A stretch of DNA of 64,000 nt, from assembly GCA_019454045.1 (NCBI GenBank), contig SKCR01036116.1:1-64000 (forward strand), read 5' to 3'. The first letter of the stretch is position 1. Each line of letters opens with the position of its first letter. This document shows positions 1 to 10,334 of this stretch, piece by piece. The notes beneath the pieces are model-generated. The model searched no databases and had not been told where the DNA came from. It was given only the letters and a program-made list of their open reading frames with translations. The stretch is from Zanthoxylum bungeanum (lineage: Eukaryota > Streptophyta > Magnoliopsida > Sapindales > Rutaceae). Position numbers and translations under genes: made by a program.

Positions 1-418
1 TACAAAACATACGAGAACATTTATAACAAATACACATTCTTTTGGCTCTTCTTTTTTTAGCATATGTGATCTTTCCTAAACCAGGCAGATGTGAAATAAA
101 AGAGTCAGAAGACTCACCTGCCAATCGAACCCGTGCTTCAATTAACCAACGAATGTCAGTAGGAATACCTTTGATCATCAGTAATCTCATATGTTCCAAG
201 CGAGCTTTGTAGACTTTCATCAGAGATTTTTGAGGGAGAGAAGGAAATTGCTTGTGAAGATTTGCGAGAGCTTCTTCCATCTTGAAATGATTAAACCTGC
301 AAAAATAAAACACACAAAAATAAAACACACCAGATCACAATATATACAAAAATTGCATGGGTTGCCTCCTTGCGAGCGCTAAGTTTAAAGTTGTCAGCCA
401 GACTTGACTTCTCGAACG
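1..418 (-). other. Element A 3' untranslated region
   Basis: Sequence downstream of the integrase stop on the minus strand. It includes a stretch at 345-385 resembling the region just after pol in Athila elements. I see no gene here. The 3' LTR should begin left of the window. Confidence 0.55.
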
Positions 419-964
419 TTAGCGCTTGACACGCTTGTTTTTAACCTTGAAACTCTTGTTGGAGTCAGGATCATGTATCTCAACGGCTCTATCTGGTAAA
501 ATTTTGGTGATCACAAATGAACCTAACCACCGTGATTTTGGCTTCCATGGGAAGAATTTCACCATTGATTTTTTTAACAGTACCTTATGCCCTGGTTCCA
601 GTTGCATGCGCACTAACTTCTCATCATGTTTTCTCTTGCCCTTTTATTTGTATAATTTGGCATCCTCAAAAGGCTGTATGTGAAATTCCTCCAATTCGTT
701 GAGCTGGTGGAACTTTTTCTCTTCTATTGCTTGTAGTACAAGAATTGGCTCTTTCAGTGCAAAAAATGCTTTATCTTTAGGCTCCACAGGCAATTGACAT
801 GTTTTAAGTTTGTCAGTAGAACTTTGTCTTTCATTAGAGTTCTGAACGGTACTATGTATCACATCAAGTCTGAAACATTCCTCCTTCTTTTCATCATCTG
901 GGAAATTCATGGCCTTGAAAACATTGAATGTTACTTCTTGGTCCTGTAACCTCATGGTTAATTC
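419..964 (-). pseudogene. Protease-integrase junction and integrase C-terminal tail
   Basis: The frame from 955 to 644 starts as post-protease linker (MRLQDQEVTFNVFKAM) and, from about 700, becomes the integrase tail typical of Athila (QLNELEEF...YENAK-like). A stop at 644-646 follows, and the same frame continues to 419 with VLLKKSMVKFFPWKPKSRW, the GPY/F-like module in which the GPF is here GSF. RT, RNase H and the integrase catalytic core, which should lie between, are missing. A single internal deletion of several kilobases explains this. The remaining tail has no catalytic residues. Confidence 0.85.
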
Positions 965-1480
965 TCATTTTTGTACATTAATAATGGTTCGACCTGTAGC
1001 CAAGAATGGTCTCCTGAGGATGATTGGCACGTCTGCGTCTTCCTCCATATCAATGACAATAAAATCTGCTGGGAAAATGAATTTGTCAAACTTGACCAGC
1101 ACATCCTCAACTACGCCTCTTGGAAATACGAGCGTTTTATCAGCAAGTTGTAGTGAGACTGAAGTTGGCATTATTCCTCCAATCTGTAATTTCCTGAAAA
1201 TAGAAAAAGGCATCAAGTTAACACTCGCACCTAAATCACACAGAGCCTTACCGAAGTCATGTTCTCCTATGGTGCAAGGAACAGTGAAACTGCCAGGATC
1301 TTTCAACTTTGAGGGAAGTTTCCTCTGAATGATAGCGCTGCATTCTTCTGATAATGCTACTGTCTCATAATCTCCCAATCTCCGTTTTCGTGAAAGAATA
1401 TCTTTCATGAATTTTACATAGCTGGGCATTTGTGCCAAGGCTTCTACAAATGGAACGTTGTTGTGCAGCTTTTTTAACAC
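965..1480 (-). pseudogene. Athila-type retroviral aspartic protease region
   Basis: This 171-codon open stretch matches the protease region of Athila polyproteins. It shows PFVEALAQMPSYVKFMKDIL, then PCTIG, then the active-site segment ALCDLGASVNLMPFSIF (DLGA replaces the DTGA of other families, as is usual in Athila), and later VPIILRRPFLATG. The protease cleaves the gag-pol polyprotein. It is open across the domain but separated from gag by a frameshift and is followed by a deletion, so it is unlikely to be expressed in a working polyprotein. The real frame continues past 965 as WELTMRLQDQEV rather than ending there. Confidence 0.9.
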
Positions 1481-3009
1481 CTCCAGGAAATGAGCAAACT
1501 GTTTGTCCAGTTTTTTTTTTTCTGAAGACGCTGAGGAAAAGGTGGAGGTGGAATGATTTGTTCTTTTTCCTTTGCTTTTTTTTCTTCCATCTGTTGCTTT
1601 GTTTCTTTTGAAACTTCCTCAGCAGCTGTTTTGGCTCCAACATCTTTGTTGATTTCAATACCGATTTTTAACATAATGGCATGACATTGCTCCTTCCCCA
1701 TGTTTCTTGGATTTGGCTCTATGTTGCTAGGAAGGGTACCTGGTGGTCTGTAACTCTGAGCATTTGCCAGTTGTCCAATTTGATTCTCCAGTGCTTTAAT
1801 AGAAGCAGATTGACTTTGAATTAATGTTGTTTGTGATTGAAACATAGCATCATAACTTGCTGCTTGAGAGTCGTGTTTTGCTTCTATCTTTTTCAAGTGG
1901 CTCAACACTTCTGTTATTCCTGGTTCATTTGCCTGCTCCTGGCTTTTGTTCTGTTGCTGGAATTCAGGTGGTGGATAGTTCTGCTGTTGGCCTGAATTGT
2001 TGCTCCATGAAAAATTGGGATGATTCCTCCACCATGGGTTGTAGGTGTTGGAATATGGATTGTTCCCCTATCTGTTGAAATTGTTGACATAATTCACTGT
2101 CTCTTCAAATTGGTTCGACTCTGGTGCTCCTCCATATGGTGAACTTACGGATCCAGTGGTAAGAGTCTCCATGAATTTATATATCTGATCCAGCTTGGCG
2201 TTGACTGCTGTATTGGCTCCACTTTCATAAATTCCTGCAATTCTTTGGATCATGCTCCTTTCTGTTGGCCACAAGGAATTGTTGTTGGCCATTTCTTCGA
2301 TTAGGTCGCAGGCCTGATCTTCTCATTTTGCCATCAAGACTCCTCCAGCAACAACATCGATTGTGGTTCTCATTATTCCAGAAAGCCCATTATAGAATGT
2401 TTGGACTTGAAGCCATTTTGGAATCTCATGGTGAGGATATTTCCAGAGTAAATCTTTGTACCTTTCCCAAGATTCGCAGAGGGATTCTGAATCTTGTTGT
2501 ACAAATGATGTGATGTCATTCCTCAGCTTTCCGGTTCTGACTGGTGGAAAGTACTTTGCAAGGAATTTGGTGGCTAGAGTTTTCCAAGTTGTGATGGAAC
2601 CTGCTGGTAACGAATGTAGCCAAGCTTTAGCTCTGTCTTTCAGGGAATATGGAAAAACTCACAGTCTCATTGCTTCTTCTGATGCTCTGTTGTAGTTGAA
2701 AGTATTGTAAACTTTCAGGAAGTTACTGATGTGGTTATTATCTGAACTGACTGACTGAATCATCTGAATGCATGTTTTGATGTCACACGCATTTGCTGGT
2801 AAGAGAGGAAGTACAATACAGGAAATGAGTCTGTCAACCACCGGAATGGTTTTGTCTCGAATGGGAATTGGTGGTGCAACCTCCAACGGTTCAGGTTCCA
2901 TGTTGACTAAAGCTTCTTGGCCTTCTCACATTTCCCTTCTCAACTGTCTGATGGTTCTTTCAATTTATGGGTCAAGCGGTCGGAGTTTAAAGTTTTCGGT
3001 TCGTCTCAT
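1480..3009 (-). pseudogene. gag: Athila-type gag, broken
   Basis: Gag packages the retrotransposon RNA. The reading frame opens with MRRTENFKLRPLDP at 3009 and is stopped 14 codons later. The central block (about 2660-2290) carries the conserved Athila gag motifs LKDRAKAWLHSLPAGSITTW, LAKYFPP and WERYKDLLW, and contains an in-frame stop just before EDQACDLIEEM. Further on are the tract NNPYSNTYNPWWRNHPNFSW and a glutamine-rich, coiled-coil-like segment (about 1720-1910). A T run (1509-1520 on plus) causes a frameshift just before the protease. Several stops make this a pseudogene, although the family assignment is secure. Confidence 0.9.
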
Positions 3010-3116
3010 GTAGTTTCTAAGAACCTGAAACACAAGAAAACAAAAACAATAAGTAAAAAAAATTAGATAGAAGTAAATGTATCTAACCCCTAAACTAATA
3101 GTAAAATATAAATAAG

Positions 3117-3134
3117 TCCCCGGCAACGGCGCCA
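3117..3134 (-). other. Primer binding site of element A (tRNA-Asp type)
   Basis: The minus strand reads TGGCGCCGTTGCCGGGGA, the PBS widely reported for Athila-type elements and complementary to a tRNA-Asp 3' end. It lies 6 bp inside the LTR border at 3141, which fixes the orientation of the element. Confidence 0.93.
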
Positions 3135-3140
3135 AAAACT

Positions 3141-5014
3141 TGACCGGCGTAAACACACACGTATAACGCAAGCGCACATATCGTTCAAGTAGTATAAAAA
3201 TATCGATCCCACGAGGACTTAATATCTAATCTATTAATTTTATGAGGTCAAATGATTAATAGTATCTAACAGATTGTTTGATTGATTTGAAAAAGTGACG
3301 ATTCTAAATTTAAAAAAAACAAGTAAATAAAATTGTTCGAAAGTAGGTTTAAGAAAATTAAATATTAAAAACCATCTAGGGTGTGATTTCTTTCAATATC
3401 ATTTTAAAGATGAAGTTGTTATTTTAAAGTTGGGTAATATATTGATTTATTAACTTGGAACACTAAATTATGTGTAAGCCTCTTTCGATGGTCAGACACA
3501 AATATCTAGTTTAACTCAATTGAACCATATGTCTATGTCCACCAAATTATCTGGATTCCTTAAGTTTAAGTTCCAATTATGGCTACCCCGCCCGACAGGT
3601 ATATGTCTATCCTGTAAGGAAATCTATTTAAGGGTTATCTATCCTCAAGGAAGATCGTGGGCTATTGAGTCTAAGGCTGAAACCTAAAATCCCTATGTCT
3701 AGTTCATTTTAGATTTACCAGATCAATTTTATTAATGGCCAGTTAATGAAAAAGCATTAAGATTAAGACTCAATAAATAAATCTTTATAATACCCAACCA
3801 GCCATTTAGGCGGTATCATGATTAAGTCAAATTAAGTCCAACCAGCCATTAAGACGGTAAAAAGATTTGTCCATGAACCTGCCATATAGGCGGTAAGAAA
3901 GTTTAATTACCAACCGACCAATCTGGCGATATCCTTTTTAAGTCAATATTTTAAATAGTGAATATATTATATTTAAGGGAGATTAATCTAAATAGTAATA
4001 GTAAAAGAATTACCTTTCACCCTAGCTGGGGAAGTTACCTCCTCATGGTGAATAGTAAAAACTATAAAAAGTAAAAAAATAAATTACTATTATTACAAAA
4101 CGTAATTAAAATTAATTACAAAACTAAAAACTAAAAACTAAAAGAAACTAGAGAGATAAACTCGCTCTTTACATCAAAGAGATGAGAGAGAGTGGTACCA
4201 CTAAAACTGAAACGTCGAGCTGAATTTATAGGCCTTGTGGGGTTCCAGCATCGCGACGCCAAGCTTGCATCGCTACACCAGCTTCTGTCGACGTGGCAAC
4301 GCTCTGGTTCGTCGGTTGTAGATTCTGGATAAGGTGATAATGTGACACGTGTTAGGGTGGTTGGATCTCAATTATTGTGACACGTGGCGGCTTCAGATTG
4401 GTAGGTTCAGATTCTTATTCGCCACTTGTCAGATAGGGATAAGAGAGTCAATGATTGATGCTGACGTGGCGGTGACGTGGCAAAGTGACTGTCGGCACCA
4501 AATAATTGCGACACGTGGCACTTACTGATTGGCTGATGATGACGTGGCAGTGAGGTGGCATGTTGACTCGGTCAACCTGGTGATATGGACGATGATGTGA
4601 CAATGACGTGGAGAGTGACACGTGGCGATGGTGACTGTCGGCATCGTAGGATGATGACACGTGGCACGACGCATGTTAGCAGATCGGCTGTGATGGTGAC
4701 ACGTGGCACGGCGCACGTTAGCAAAGTCAAATTTTCTCAGATTCTGATTTGTGGACCCGGCGCACGTTAGCACTGTTCGGTGTACATTAGGCGTCGCGAA
4801 GCTGAGGGTCTTGGCGTCGCAACGCGGTAAATTATCAAAATACCCTTTTCGTCTAATTTTCACTGTTTTGGCCCAAATCACCTCCAGACTGTCCTGGAAC
4901 TTTATTTATCTACTAAATAACACAAAACACATCAAAATATTCACAAAACTCAAGAAACTATACAAAATATTAAGTTAAATGAGTGGGAAATAGTGATATA
5001 ATTACCACTCATCA
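3141..5014 (-). repeat. 5' LTR of Athila-like element A
   Basis: On the minus strand the LTR starts TGATGAGTGG and ends CCGGTCA, followed by a 6-bp spacer and the PBS. The same ends, and much of the same body, recur in the solo LTR at 11611-13435, whose limits are fixed by a TSD; the borders here were set by that comparison. Length is 1,874 bp. A TATA box (TATAAATT on minus, 4223-4230) follows a dense set of G-boxes. The stretch 3450-3960 holds short repeats containing 'gccatttaggcggta', also seen in the solo copy. Confidence 0.93.
4223..4705 (-). promoter_or_regulatory. LTR promoter with G-box/ABRE cluster
   Basis: CACGTG occurs six times (4346, 4381, 4512, 4619, 4658, 4700), mostly inside GACACGTGGCA. 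Four further ACGTGGC cores lie at 4291, 4464, 4475 and 4542. The cluster is immediately upstream, in the minus direction, of a TATA-like box at 4223-4230. CACGTG/ACGTGGC is the known plant G-box and ABA-responsive (ABRE) core bound by bZIP factors. Stress- or ABA-responsive transcription of this LTR is an inference. Confidence 0.6.
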
Positions 5015-6640
5015 AGAAGATGGAAGCAAACATTAGAAAAGAGAGGGAGTCAACCTAGGCCTTTATGAAGACCGTGATGGAGAAGCTGGAAAGTTTAGAA
5101 TAGACGAATGAAAAAAAGGATGGAAGCTGGTCCGAGTCGAAAGAGGGAAGAGATAGCAAGGGAAGAGGGTTGATGAGGGTGATGAAGGGGGAAGAAAGAA
5201 TGCCCAAAGAGTATGATCAGCAGTTGTAGCCAGAGCTTTACTAATAGAAGAATTATGGGAATAGAAGGATGGCAGGAAATCACCGGAGTCTTCTAGCAAC
5301 AACCTTCATTTTACGGAGAGTGACCGTAGGGGACATCTTGAGGAATAATGAGGGATCCCCAGTCACATGAGGTATTGTTCACGGGGTGGCAGACGTGGGG
5401 AAGCTCGTGGAAAAGAGCACGATAGCACTGAGAAGTAGATGAAGGGTTGGTTTAGGAAAGAAATGAAGAAGTGAGAAGAAAACATGAAAGGAGGGATGAT
5501 GGACAACCAAGATAGGGAGACATTCTCACATTTTACATAAGAGATCTTGGCAACTGAATTCCCCAGACGATTCACCATGCCATCCATGGACCTTTACAAG
5601 GGTCATACTGATCCCAAATCTCATACTGAGAGGTTTGTCTTGCTTATGGAAATCCAAAGGATGGTAGAAGAGGCCATTTGTAAGGTATTCCCTCCAACCT
5701 TAGGCAGGACGACAAGTTTATGGTTTAGAAGTTTAACCCCGGAAAGCGTCAGCAGTTTTACTCAGCTTAGGAAGTCTTTTATTCGGAATTTTAAAGGGGC
5801 CTGTGTGCCAAGGAAAATCGTGAGGCCATTGAGGTTGGTGAAGCAGGGAGTTGATGAATCCCTGAAGAATTTTGTTGAGAGGTACCATAATATGGTGTTG
5901 GTGATCAGGTGTATGAGTCTCATGAGGCACTTGAGAGCTTTAAATGAGGCCTCAAGGTCAGGAAATTGTGTACTCACCTGGGGATTCAGGATGTACTGGA
6001 CTATGCCGCGGCTCTGGAGCTGGCAAGGAAGTTTGTTCTGGTGGAAGGAGATGAGAAGGTTGCCCGATGAGGGAATATTCAGAAGCCAAATGTGGTTTGG
6101 CATGAGAATCAGCGAGGACTAAACAGGGATGTGAGAACGCCAACCCTGAGACAGAGGGAGTTCAGAACAATGCCCCAGAGCAGTGTTAGGCAAGAGAGAA
6201 GGATGCTTGTCCAGGTTGATCATGTGACATGAGGCACAGTGTACACTCCTTTCAACATACTCCTGTCCTAGATAGTCAGGGAAATCCAGGACAAAGGTCT
6301 ACTTGTGGAGCCTGACCCAAGGAAGTATCCCATTTAAAAGAAGAACGAGAGGTCGTACTATATGCATCATAATCAGAGGGGGCTCATAGCGGAAGGATGT
6401 AGAGACCTGCGAGAGTAGGTGGAGAATTTGGTCCATAATGGGTATTAAATGACTGCATTGACCGAGAAGCCATAATGGCCAGGAAACAAAGGAAGCCGAG
6501 GCCGATGTTCACCATTAACGGGGGAAGGACATTGGCCGAAGACTCAAATTATGATAGAAATAATTAATGCAGGGTAATGGGTCAGAAGTTCTGACAATAG
6601 AGAGGGCCCGAGGATTCAGAGGGGTAAACTTATCCCTGTC
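5015..6640 (+). pseudogene. gag: Tat gag, broken
   Basis: 5015-5110 is homologous to the T3 gag start region ('gaagatgga...'), showing where element A cut in. The best-preserved part is 5547-6010, with PSMDLYKGHTDPKSHTERFV, LWFRSLTPESVSSFTQLRKS and VKQGVDESLKNFVERYH, the retrotransposon gag core. T3 carries the same motifs at 42200-42480. The frame changes after about 5930, and 6130-6640 is open only in short pieces. Gag would form the virus-like particle; this copy cannot. Confidence 0.85.
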
Positions 6641-7267
6641 ATGTATATAGAGGAAGACGCCAAGGGTGTGAGTTATCTTCATGATGATGCATTGATAATG
6701 AGACCCATTATTGGGGGGACTGAGGTGGATAGGATTTTGGTAGACCCCGAGAGCGCAATGGATATAATCTCCATAGAATCTTTGGATGGACTATGTGTGG
6801 AATATGCCACTTTGACCCATGATGAAACACCATTGGATGAGTTTGGAGGGGCAACTATCGTCCCGTTAGGTCGTATTCAGTTGGCAATGACAATTGTGAC
6901 AGCTCTCTATACGCGGACCATGATGATGAATTTCACAGTAGTTGATTGTCTGAGAAACTACCAAGTGATTATGGGATGGCCTTTTATGATCAAGTCGAGG
7001 ATGGTCATATCTTATTATTATTTGAAGTTGAAATTCCAAACTCGGGAGGGAGTCAGAGTGGTGTGTTGTAGCCAGAGGACGGCTAGTAGTTATTTCGCCA
7101 CCGTTTCAAAAGAAACGATGTGTATAGATGAGGTGGGTATGAAGAGGAAATATAGAAAAGATGAAGGTACAGAGGGTAAGTCCCTAAATCCCCAACCCGA
7201 GGATCCTGTTCAGTTGGGAGCAGGAGAAGAATTGGAGTCGGTAGAGCTCTTTAGCCCGGGAAGGTGA
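6641..7267 (+). pseudogene. Tat aspartic protease region, active site altered
   Basis: This 208-codon open frame begins just after a gag remnant. The active-site region reads VDRILVDPESAMDIIS where T3 has VDPGSAVDIIS, so the conserved glycine of the D-x-G-S motif is now glutamate and activity is doubtful. A flap-like segment (EFGGATIVPLGRIQLAM) and the VDCLRNYQVIMGWPFM block follow, as in other Tat proteases. The frame ends before RT. Confidence 0.87.
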
Positions 7268-7340
7268 TAAGGGTCGGGGCAGCCCTAGAACAGAATCTGA
7301 AGAAGGGATTGTTGAAATTTCTGTAGGGTTATACATATAT

Positions 7341-8130
7341 TTTCACTTGGGGGTTCGTGATTTAGCCGGGATTGATCCCAGGTTCATCAGCCATCGCTTG
7401 GCGGTAGATCGAGCTCATAAGCCCGTCGAGTAGAAGAGAAAGATCTTCAACCAAGAACGCTATGAGGCAATACGAGTAGAGGTCGAGAAGCTGTTGAAGG
7501 CCGATTTCATCAGGAAAGTGAAATACCCGGAGTGGGTATCCAATGTGGTCTTGGTGAAGAAGGCCAATGGGAAGTGGAGAATGTGTGTGGACTTCTCCGA
7601 CCTTAACAAAGCTTGCCCCAATGATAGCTTCCCACTCCCGAAAGTGGACCAGCTGGTGGATTCTACGGCATATCATGGACTGATCAGTTTCATAGATGCC
7701 TTCTCGGGGTATAACTAAGTCAAAATACATCCCGAAAATGAGGAGAATACAGCCTTCATCACTGATCAAGGGATATACTGTTATAAGGTGATGCCATTTG
7801 GGTTGAAGAATGTCGGGGCTACCTATCAAAGACTGGTGAACAAGGTTTTCAAACCTCTCATCGGAAAGACAATGCAGGTCTATGTCGATGACATGATCAC
7901 GATGACGGAGAAGCCCGATGATCATTTAGGAGACCTCAGAAGGACTTTCGAGTTGCTAAGGAAGCAAAAAATGAGGCTGAATCCAAACAAATGTGCTTTT
8001 GGAGTGTCCTCAGGTAAATTCTTGGGGTATATGGTCAGTGGTCGGGGTATTGAAGTGAACCCACATAAGATCAAGGCTGTACTGGAATTAAAGTCCCCAA
8101 GGAGGTGTAGAGTCTGACAAGTCGGGTAGC
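7341..8130 (+). pseudogene. Tat reverse transcriptase, broken
   Basis: RT motifs in order: FIRKVKYPEWVSNVVLVKK, WRMCVDFSDLNKACPNDSFP, FIDAFSGYN, CYKVMPFGLKNVGATYQRLV, VYVDDMIT (the YxDD catalytic box, intact) and CAFGVSSGKFLGYMVSGRGI. In-frame stops interrupt it near 7430 and after FSGYN (7716-7718), and another ends the frame at 8115-8117. The enzyme would copy element RNA into DNA; this copy is dead. Confidence 0.92.
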
Positions 8131-9060
8131 GGCCCTGAACCGTTTTATTTAAAAGCCACCGACATGTGTCATGCTTTCTTTAAGTTGATCAAGAAGGCCA
8201 AGAATGAGATCAGCTGAACGACCGAGTGTGAAGACACATTACAGTAGCTGAAAGAATATTTGGCTTAGCCTCTTCTACTAGCAAAATCGATCCCAGATGC
8301 TAGTGGACAAGGTCTAAAGGCTAGTGTACTATACCAGTAAGGCCTTGTTGGATACAGAAACCTAGTACCCGACCATGAGTTAGTGGCTCTATCTCTGGTA
8401 ATAGCGGCAAGGAAGTTGCGGCCTTATTTCCAAGCTCACTACATTAGGGTTTATACCGACCATCCCTTGAGACAGATTTTGCACAAATCAGGGGTTTCAG
8501 GATGGTTGGTGAAGTGGTCAGTAGAGCTGAGTGAGTACGATATTTCTTACCTACCCAGGATGGAAATTAAGGGGCAAGCATTGGCCGATTTTGTTGCCGC
8601 GTTCACAGGGCCACAAGTATTAGAAATGGAAGAAGCCCAATGGAGGCTGTTTTTGGATAGGTCGGTCAGTTCACAGGGTTGTGGGCTGGGATGATCCTCC
8701 GGAGCAATGATGTGGAGGAGTTGGTTTATGCTTTGAGGTTCCCATTCGAAGCAACAAACAATGATATTGAGTATGAGGCCATTCTAGCAAGGTTGAACCT
8801 TTGTATGGCAGTTGGAGTCCGAGATGTGATAGTAAAGAGTGACGCTCAATTGGTCATCCAACAATTGAACGACGAGTTCCAAGTAAGGGAATCAAACATG
8901 ATTGTATATCAAGCCGAGGTGAAGAAGGTAGCCTGAGGGATGGGGAATGTGTTGTTCGAGCAGATCGATCGGGAAAATAATCACTAGACAGATTCTCTAG
9001 CTCGACTGGCATCATCTATTAATTTTCTGACTCTCCAGACTATCCCTTTAGGTTGTCTGC
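8131..9060 (+). pseudogene. Tat RNase H plus archaeal-type RNase H
   Basis: The first RNase H domain is degraded at 8131-8380 but readable from 8383 (LSLVIAARKLRPYFQAHYI to KGQALADFVAAF). A second RNase H follows (FLDRSVSSQGCGLG, then a frameshift to FEATNNDIEYEAILARLNLC and VKSDAQLVIQQL). The TNNxxEYEA and SDxQL motifs identify the archaeal-type RNase H diagnostic of Tat elements. The frameshift at about 8690 and the stop at 8934-8936 inactivate it. The T3 copy is better preserved. Confidence 0.87.
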
Positions 9061-9089
9061 AGGCGAGAACCATCGGGAAGCATGACGTC

Positions 9090-10334
9090 ATGGATGTGGA
9101 AGTTAAGGGGAAGACTTCATGGATGGACCCGGTTATGAAGTATTTGGAGACTGGGGAGATACATGAAGATAAGAAGGAAACAAGAAAGCTAAAGTACCAA
9201 AGTACTAAATTCTGCTTGATAGAAGGGGTCTTATATCGGACGGGGTACACGACACCATTCATGAGGTTTCTCAGACCCGAAGAAACAAATTACATGCTTA
9301 GGGAAATTCATGAAGGGATTTATGGGAGCCACGCTGGAGGTCAGTCAATTGCGTATAAAGTACTGAGGAAAGGGTTCTTTTGGCCAACAATGTATCAGGA
9401 CGGGGCCAAGGTAGCTCGGGCATGCGATGGGTGCCAGAAGAATGTCAACATACCACACCAACCGCCCGAGCAGTTGACTATATTGACCAGTCTGTGGCCA
9501 TTTGCCTAGTGGAGAATAGATATCATCTGCCCAATGCCTGTTGGACGGGGTCAAGCCACGTTCGCAATTGTGGCAATTGATTACTTCAAGAAGTGGGTGG
9601 AAGCCGAGCCACTGTCTATGATTATGGAAAAAAGAGCAACAGATTTTGTTAGAAAAAATATTATTTGTCAATTCAGGATTCCCCGGCCATCATTACTGAC
9701 AATGGCAAGCAGTTCGACATCAAGGGCTTCATGAAAATTTGTGGAGATCTTCAGATTGCATTAAGGTTCACCTCTCCTGCTCATCCAAAGTCTAATGGGA
9801 AGGTCAAAACGACAAATAAAACAATCAAGGCCAACTTGAAGGCAGTCTTGCAAGGATTTGTGGGTTGAGGAGTTGCCAGAGGTTTTGTGGGCACATCAGA
9901 CAAACTTCAAGGACTCCACAGATGAAATCCCATTTTCATTGGCCTATGGGTGTGAGGCGGTCATCCCAGCAGAAATCCATATAGCAACCCACCGAGTACA
10001 ACATTTTGAGGTCGGGAAAAATGAGGAGCTCGTCAGGAACCACCTCGACTTGATAGAGGAGAAAATGGGAGAGGTCGGCGATCAAGATGGCCTCTATCAA
10101 CAAAGGATGACCTGTTTCTACAATAAGAAGGTCCGGGTGCGATCATTCCTCCCTGGAGACTTGACCCTGAGACAAGTCACTTTGAATACCAGAAAGCCCG
10201 AGGAAGGTTCATTGGGTACCAAGTGGGAAAGGCCGTAGAAGGTGGTGGAAATCATCAAGTCGGGTGCCTATCTTTTGGAGCAGTTGGACGACACTTGGTT
10301 CAAAAAGCCCTGGAATGCCAAGATACTTTGGAAG
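9090..10334 (+). pseudogene. Tat integrase, broken and split by a solo LTR
   Basis: The zinc-binding part shows LREIHEGIYGSHAGG and CDGCQKN (HHCC intact). Core parts: FAIVAIDYFKKWVEAEPLS, then after a frameshift ITDNGKQFDIKGF (catalytic D intact) and PAHPKSNGKVKTTNKTIKAN, where the usual VEATN reads VKTTN, so the catalytic glutamate is lost. The C-terminal part continues at 9858-10238 (YGCEAVIPAEI, FLPGDLTLRQV). A stop follows 'KWERP'. The last codons are interrupted by the solo copia LTR at 10335; the sequence resumes with 'tacttcc' at 14127, matching 'gaagtacttcc' in T3 at about 46950. Confidence 0.9.

Larger units (their letters stand above)
1..5014 (-). mobile_element. Athila-like Ty3/gypsy element A, left end outside window
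   Basis: Read on the minus strand, the order is LTR (3141-5014), PBS, gag, protease and a fragment of the integrase C-terminus, after which the window ends. The 18-nt PBS, the gag sequence and the DLGAS protease motif are Athila hallmarks. RT, RNase H and the integrase core are absent, so this is a deletion derivative. The element is inserted in the gag region of T1: sequence homologous to the T3 gag start resumes directly at 5015. The 5 bases after the LTR are AGAAG (5015-5019), the predicted TSD; its partner should lie upstream of the window beyond the second LTR. Confidence 0.93.
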
